Origin: Strigamia acuminata
Taxonomy: Eukaryota > Arthropoda > Chilopoda > Geophilomorpha > Linotaeniidae
Reading direction: 5' to 3'
DNA: 64,000 bases
Assembly: GCA_949358305.1 (NCBI GenBank)
Contig: OX442314.1
Location: forward strand, 22,561,060 to 22,625,059
Below the pieces are notes generated by a model. It was not told the DNA's origin and did no database searches. It saw nothing but the letters and a program-made list of their open reading frames with translations. The stretch's first letter is position 1; each line of letters starts with the position of its first letter. Positions 60,001 to 64,000 of this stretch are shown piece by piece. Position numbers and translations under genes: made by a program.

Positions 60001-62287
60001 ACGAGGCGTCGTAGACTATGCGCAATTTTGTGGTGCTTCTCCGCTCTCGAATTACTGGTCGATGTGGGAGGTAGTAACACCCAGTCTGGTTGGCTACTTC
60101 TGGGGCCGTTTCGATTATTCCAGCGATTTTCTGGTCGTCCAGAACCTTCTTATAGCGGTGGTACAAGCCCGGATTTTGTTTAAACTTGCGAACAAGATTC
60201 CACAGTCTCTTAAGTGCAATTTGATAGTTGCTGTCCAACTCTGATTTGTCCAGCAACCAAGGCAGTCGCACCTCGTACCGCTCACCCGTCCAGTTGATGG
60301 ACTCTTTAAATTTTGCTACTGCTTGATCATCTTCGTCCTGGGCGCTGGTGAGAGTTTCGTGGGGGATGCCTACTGCTTCCAACTCCCAAAAACGTTGAAG
60401 AAGGTGGTCGAGTCGGTCTTCGTACTGCACAAGATTCACGTGGGTTGCTGACTGTCTAACCGTTTCATCTTGGCTTCTGATCGCGCCGTGGATTGTCCAA
60501 CCGAGAGACGTGTGAAGACACATCAATCCCTCATCTAAACGTTTTGATTCGCCTGTTACGATACGCCAAAAGTGGTCCGCTCCAATTAAAATTGCCACCT
60601 CGTCTTGCTGGGTCGACATCTGGTCGATGTTTAACGCGATCTTGTGTTTGCGCAACATCTCGCGCACGTTTGGTCCTGACTGCCTCGCGACTGAGTGAGT
60701 TATTCTTGGTACTTCAATTAATTCTAGATCAATAAATTTATTAGTATCAGTTATATTTCGCAAAGTCACTTTTACGCGACGACGACAAACGCTTTCAGTT
60801 TTGGAATCGCCAAAACTAGAAATCTGCATGTTCTGCTTTCCCACTACTTGGGCATCGAGTTCATTCACTAGTTTCTGGCTAATAAACGATCTGTGGCTTC
60901 CGCCATCAAACATGCACTGCACCGCCTTGGTTTTACAGTTGGATTCCACATTTGTCATTAATACTTGCAAAAATAAGTCAGTGTTCTCTGCTGTAATTGC
61001 TGCTGCTGTCAACGTCGACACAAGAACGGTCTCTGGCTTGGTAGTCGGTGTCTCGCACAACAGGATATGGTGGAACCGCTCGCAGTTCACACACTTCTCT
61101 TTCTGGGGACAGCTGCGTGCCATATGTTTGCTGCCCAAACATCTAAAACACGTTCGTTTCGTCATGCACCGCTTCAATCGATCTGGAATGTTGAGCGGAC
61201 AATCTTCTTTCTTGTGCGACGCATCGTCGCAGAATACGCAACTGGATGATGAAACGTTGGTAGTCAATGCATTGGCTGAGGCTATTTTGTCGTTACGCGT
61301 CGGCTTCTTGTAGTCGACGAACGTCTTGGCGGCTGGTTTCTCTGTCTGGTCGCTCACGGCTACGTGTTCTTCTCGTAACTCCAGTTCGGCTCTGAAAAAC
61401 TCCAAAAACAGTTTCATATCGTGAGTGTTTTCTTTATTTTTGCGTGCAAAATCAAGTGCAATAACGTCAGGCACCGCATTTCGTATCAATGGACACAATA
61501 CAATTCCAAACGTGGCTGTATCGATTTCTTCAGTCTCGAGACTTCGAATATGCAATTCGCACGTGTCGTAGAGTCTACGCAACTCAACGAGGTCGCTAAC
61601 TCGTTTTACTGGTTTAAGTTTCATCAAAGTCTGAATGTGAGCGTTCACGATGACTTCTTTTCGCCCAAATCGATTTTGAAGTAAAGTCACTGCAGTTTCA
61701 TAGTTCTCATCGCTGATTTTGAGACCATGAACAACTGTTGCTGCAGTACCTTCGAGAACTGAGTTCAAATATACGAATTTGGCTTTTGCTGTAAGTGAAC
61801 CGTTGCCGTGGACACTCAACTCGAAATTGGACCAAAACTTTGACCACTCAACAGGATTCCCGCTGAAATTCCGCATTACTAACTTTGGCAGCTTTATTGT
61901 CCCTTCGCCTGAGTTGCTCGTGACGCTGCCGCCGATTGGAATCGCTGGGGGTATAACTGGTGCTGGTGGCCGTAAAAGTTCTTCCAATTTGACTTCAATA
62001 TCGGTAAGAGAGTCGATTATCAACTCACGGAAATCTTCGTTGTCGCTTTCTTCTTTCTCCAAATCCGCACGCGTAACAATCATCGGCGATATCTTATCGT
62101 CGAGCGCTGTCAATTGTTCACTCTTTGCTAACAACTGGTTTTTTAATCGTTTCAACGCGAGGATTTCTGGAGCAACGTTGGCTAATTCGACGAGTACCGC
62201 ATTACATAACCGCTTGGCTCCTTCTCTGGACGTGGCTTGTTGAGCGCGCAAACGATCAAGGGCGTCCATTTTGAAATTTTCGGTCAA
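57071..62287 (-). CDS. BEL/Pao gag-pol polyprotein, 1738 aa
   Basis: Single uninterrupted frame. An N-terminal gag region is followed by two CX2CX4HX4C zinc knuckles (about residues 345-395) plus a degenerate third. Aspartic protease of the Pao type has DGGSHRSF with active Asp about 461. Reverse transcriptase carries the catalytic box YVDD at about 883-886. RNase H follows (FCDASPLAYG, AWTDSTIVLCWL). Integrase has an HHCC zinc finger (HGGLGETL ... CFVCKR) and a catalytic triad at about D1431, D1490 and E1540, with 49 residues between the last two. The C-terminal DUF5641-like segment has RWKLRQLKLGHWW. No frameshift separates gag from pol. The leader between primer-binding site and ATG is only about 63 nt. 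The TGA stop is inside the 3' LTR. No envelope is present. All key residues that I can see are intact. Confidence 0.95.
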   Translation of the reverse strand: MTENFKMDALDRLRAQQATSREGAKRLCNAVLVELANVAPEILALKRLKNQLLAKSEQLTALDDKISPMIVTRADLEKEESDNEDFRELIIDSLTDIEVKLEELLRPPAPVIPPAIPIGGSVTSNSGEGTIKLPKLVMRNFSGNPVEWSKFWSNFELSVHGNGSLTAKAKFVYLNSVLEGTAATVVHGLKISDENYETAVTLLQNRFGRKEVIVNAHIQTLMKLKPVKRVSDLVELRRLYDTCELHIRSLETEEIDTATFGIVLCPLIRNAVPDVIALDFARKNKENTHDMKLFLEFFRAELELREEHVAVSDQTEKPAAKTFVDYKKPTRNDKIASANALTTNVSSSSCVFCDDASHKKEDCPLNIPDRLKRCMTKRTCFRCLGSKHMARSCPQKEKCVNCERFHHILLCETPTTKPETVLVSTLTAAAITAENTDLFLQVLMTNVESNCKTKAVQCMFDGGSHRSFISQKLVNELDAQVVGKQNMQISSFGDSKTESVCRRRVKVTLRNITDTNKFIDLELIEVPRITHSVARQSGPNVREMLRKHKIALNIDQMSTQQDEVAILIGADHFWRIVTGESKRLDEGLMCLHTSLGWTIHGAIRSQDETVRQSATHVNLVQYEDRLDHLLQRFWELEAVGIPHETLTSAQDEDDQAVAKFKESINWTGERYEVRLPWLLDKSELDSNYQIALKRLWNLVRKFKQNPGLYHRYKKVLDDQKIAGIIETAPEVANQTGCYYLPHRPVIRERRSTTKLRIVYDASSHAQKSRSLNDCLFTGPNLLPELINALLFFRQFIVALIGDIKQAFHQILLALADRDAVRFLWIADGWDVEGPIVLEILRQTRVLFGASPSPYLLNGTIQHHLEQYADRFPELIMKLLKRFYVDDFLNSEKTTTEAIDVYKKTSTIMLEANMELVKWYSNSPVLREQFAADHPTATFEDEQKVLGLKWNGVRDDLSLELEDVRATLERDSNTKRQVIQLVAQIFDPLGFASPFTVSGKLFFQQLWKLQIGWDNRVPLELIEQWEKWKVQLPLLEHIRVPRHFGLDADLNNHEIHLFCDASPLAYGVVAYNRVRHPNGSCNVFFILSKCRIAPIKTITLPRLELMGALLLARIAHRLKQFTTAKVTAWTDSTIVLCWLNEKRKAIPFVARRVEEIQIHVPFSSWRHCPGVQNPADLLTRGIDAEALIQANTWWNGPEWLVKDENEWPDIKIDENSDEIDSDDYLAAAAVIPEPPLMDEPSKYGSWRRLVRVTGWVQRFVKNTRDKVRNGAPLTVDELSAAELYWLRVMQQSNFATELAALSHRQEFAHNSFLNKVSCYIDENGLMRLNTRLRWAKIDSNMKNPYVLPSNHILTTLIVSEAHQRIFHGGLGETLAEIRQKFWMPKLRRTVKSVLHKCFVCKRVQGRFVRQTESSLPPDRVTQAEPFQVVGVDFAGPLYQRSGEKCYIVVFTCAVVRAVHLELVSSMNTERFIQALKRFFARRGVPSTIYSDNALTFKRTEKELCVLLNAVRGEQIQGFLTERGVKWQYIVERAPWWGGFWERMVKSTKSSLKKVLGKSSLDFEELTTILSEVESCINSRPLSYVYTEDEDSHPLTPAHFLVGKRSCTLPDPSQKTIQQLPSTSVTILKRWKLRQLKLGHWWTRWQKEYLTELRVHRKNDKNSREVKQGDVVLVEELNQPRMTWKIGRVVEIFRGRDGRVRACEIKLPVGKNLRRPVQRLCVLETHDMEELSGDTTPAPV

Positions 62288-62350
62288 AATTCGGCGTGGT
62301 CGGCTTTACGATGCTGTTTTCTACTTATTTCTGTCCGGATTCACTGATTT

Positions 62351-62368
62351 TCCCGGGTTTCGGCACCA
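62351..62368 (-). other. Primer-binding site complementary to tRNA-Phe
   Basis: In the element's sense it reads TGGTGCCGAAACCCGGGA, 18 nt matching the complement of the 3' end of animal tRNA-Phe(GAA) including CCA (acceptor start GCCGAAA). It abuts the LTR. Confidence 0.85.
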
Positions 62369-62697
62369 TTTGAAGATTCGCAAAGTCGATTTGTAACTAA
62401 TTTTGACTAAAACTGTGTAAATTTACTACTTTTCTAACTTTTATGAATTCTCGAAATAAAGCATGTCTTTTTTGGGTTAAGAACAAGTTTATTGTAATTT
62501 CTGGGGGTCACAAGTACAAATTCAGGGAAACAAAGGGTGAAACAAGATAATTTATGACACTTTTACAGCACTTCCGGTCACGCGTCATCCAATATCACTC
62601 AAAAACACCTCCTGCAGGTTGGCTTCTCTGTGCTGCGCCGTGCTCTTTCCCTCGAACTCGTGCGACCTTGTTACTTCTAACAACGCCAGTTTTCACA
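62369..62697 (-). repeat. 5' LTR of the BEL/Pao element
   Basis: Same sequence as the LTR at 56747-57075, no difference found by eye. It must contain the promoter of the element. Confidence 0.93.
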
Positions 62698-62702
62698 GTA
62701 GT

Positions 62703-64000
62703 CTTCAAAAGTCGATATTTATCTAATAATAATAATAATACACAGCTCATAAACACACGCCGCTCCGATTGGTAATGTAATTTTGGTTGAAAAGGTCGCA
62801 GTGGCAAGGCGAAATAGAAATATAGAATATGGCTTTTTTATTTTTTATTTATCTAGTGGAAAAATATTTTCCAATTTCCAAAATAAAAAAAAATAAAAAT
62901 AAAAAAATATATATTATTGGTACTGTAATAATAATAATTTGGCTTGATTTTTTTTTTTTTTTTTTATCCTTTTTTTCTATTTTCTAGTCGCAGTTAGTTG
63001 AAGTTCCACAGTTGCAAAATTATATTGGTTTTTGTGGTTTGAAGAAAAAAATATCTTCAAAAGCAAATAAGTATTATTAAATTTCGTCATTTTTATTCAC
63101 GACCGAGCGAGTTAAACACCTCAATTTACAATTCAATTGCACACTTCCCAAAGACAACACATAATCCAGCCTGAAATCTGCTCAAGAGTTAAAATTTGTT
63201 CCAAACTTATAGTTATTTCAAAAATTAAGACCCAAGTTACAACTCTCTACATTATGCTGTGTTTAAATTCCATTACCATTCACTTTAAGTGCATCTAAAT
63301 TGAATATAATTTAGCGCTCCAACTGTACAAGACCACAGCATGATAGTTCATCATACAATAATCAACTTAAATGTACCTTCTCATATTCGCAATTGGAAGA
63401 GAAATGAAGCGAATCAATATTTCCATCTAAATATAAATAATCTCAACCGTTCTATTAAAGCCATTAAAACTAACAGCACAAAAATATCATTAAATATTTA
63501 CACCCATAAAATTCATAATTCGAAAAACAAACCTTTTTTTTTTATTTGTTTAAGCTCTTAAATCATTTTGTCCTAAATTTAATTAAATATTAATTTAATT
63601 TTCTCTCGAAAAGGTTATCTATTTTGCTAAAAACGTGTGCGTGCTGTGAAATTAATTAAGTAATCCCATCTAAAGTGTGTTGTACACATTCGTGGAAATA
63701 GTTTCCTACTGAGAAGAAAACTGTGGGTGAAAGAGAAAGATTATACGTTTTTCGAGGTAAGTGGAAAACTTACCTGTTAGTACGTATTGCTAAGAGAGAA
63801 AGTCACCTCTTTTTTTATTACATCAGGCCATTTCCACGTGTAATCAAGAAGAGGTGTCTCCTAAAAACAAAAATCTCCAATTACAATTGATTTCAAAAAG
63901 ATTAAAATTAAATTTTTTTAAAATAAAAATAATCAGAATTTTATACAAAAAAAAAATATTTAAAAAAAATACAAAAATCGTTTCATAGCTCACAAGAAAG
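62703..64000. other. AT-rich 3' flank without secure gene
   Basis: Contains an (AAT)n run near 62727-62740 and poly(T) at about 62949-62966. One weak candidate exon on the minus strand, about 63808-63862, lies between a TTTTTAG acceptor and a GTGACT donor and reads ETPLLDYTWKWPDVIKKE; it is too short to call a gene. Confidence 0.4.

Larger units (their letters stand above)
56742..62702 (-). mobile_element. Intact BEL/Pao LTR retrotransposon
   Basis: Complete Pao-type element in minus orientation: LTR 62369-62697, primer-binding site, one 1738-codon gag-pol frame, LTR 56747-57075. The LTRs are identical by eye over about 329 bp. GTAGT at 56742-56746 and 62698-62702 is the 5 bp target duplication; using it, the LTR runs two bases past the canonical CA end and abuts the primer-binding site. 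No envelope gene. Identical LTRs and an open polyprotein mean a very recent insertion. It lies upstream (5') of the two-PDZ gene. Confidence 0.95.

Noticed and set aside
57564-62243. Many open frames on the plus strand across the Pao element
   Set aside because: They are antisense shadows of the long polyprotein frame; none has a domain of its own.

Overview
The window is eukaryotic nuclear DNA from an invertebrate metazoan. It is AT-rich and carries intron-split genes with mostly 50-80 bp introns, orthologues of animal cell-biology genes, a Pao-type BEL retrotransposon and several classes of short DNA transposon. The two-PDZ gene, which recalls insect Slo-interacting protein 1, and the short introns suggest a protostome, perhaps an arthropod; I cannot name a species. 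Gene models come from reading exons by eye. In the gene models given, reading phase was tracked across every junction and total CDS lengths are multiples of three. Single-base errors in exon edges remain possible.

Layout. 1-5323 (+): 3' part of an ABCC/MRP1-like transporter gene, cut by the window edge. 5861-11945 (+): its complete tandem paralogue, 26 exons, 1495 aa. 12903-13887 (+): METTL1, the tRNA m7G46 methyltransferase. 14094-19972 (-): TBC1D2/Armus-like Rab GAP, with a small secreted His/Lys-rich protein gene nested in one intron on the opposite strand (14585-15983, +). 20429-22352 (+): PIGB, GPI mannosyltransferase 3. 22732-24498 (+): SLC37A4-like glucose-6-phosphate transporter. 24734-27400 (-): RFWD3, a RING/WD40 ubiquitin ligase. 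27499-28831 (+): YIPF3, head-to-head with RFWD3. 31158-52088 (+): a 17-exon, long-intron gene encoding F-BAR, C1 and two SH3 domains (STAC-like C-terminal half). 53217-56041 (-): a two-PDZ protein. 56747-62697: an intact BEL/Pao element with LTRs identical by eye, a 5 bp target duplication and a tRNA-Phe primer-binding site. 62703-64000: AT-rich, no secure gene.

The left half (1-28.8 kb) is gene-dense, with intergenic gaps of about 0.1-1 kb. The right half is dominated by the long introns of the F-BAR/STAC-like gene, which hold several short inverted-repeat transposons. The genes are not one pathway; this is an ordinary animal gene neighbourhood. The most unusual items are a cluster of GC-AG introns whose GT alternatives mostly hit stop codons, stop-free 3n introns at one position in both ABCC paralogues, the nested secreted gene with two perfect X-box (RFX) motifs in its first intron, the F-BAR plus STAC-like domain combination, and the very young Pao element.
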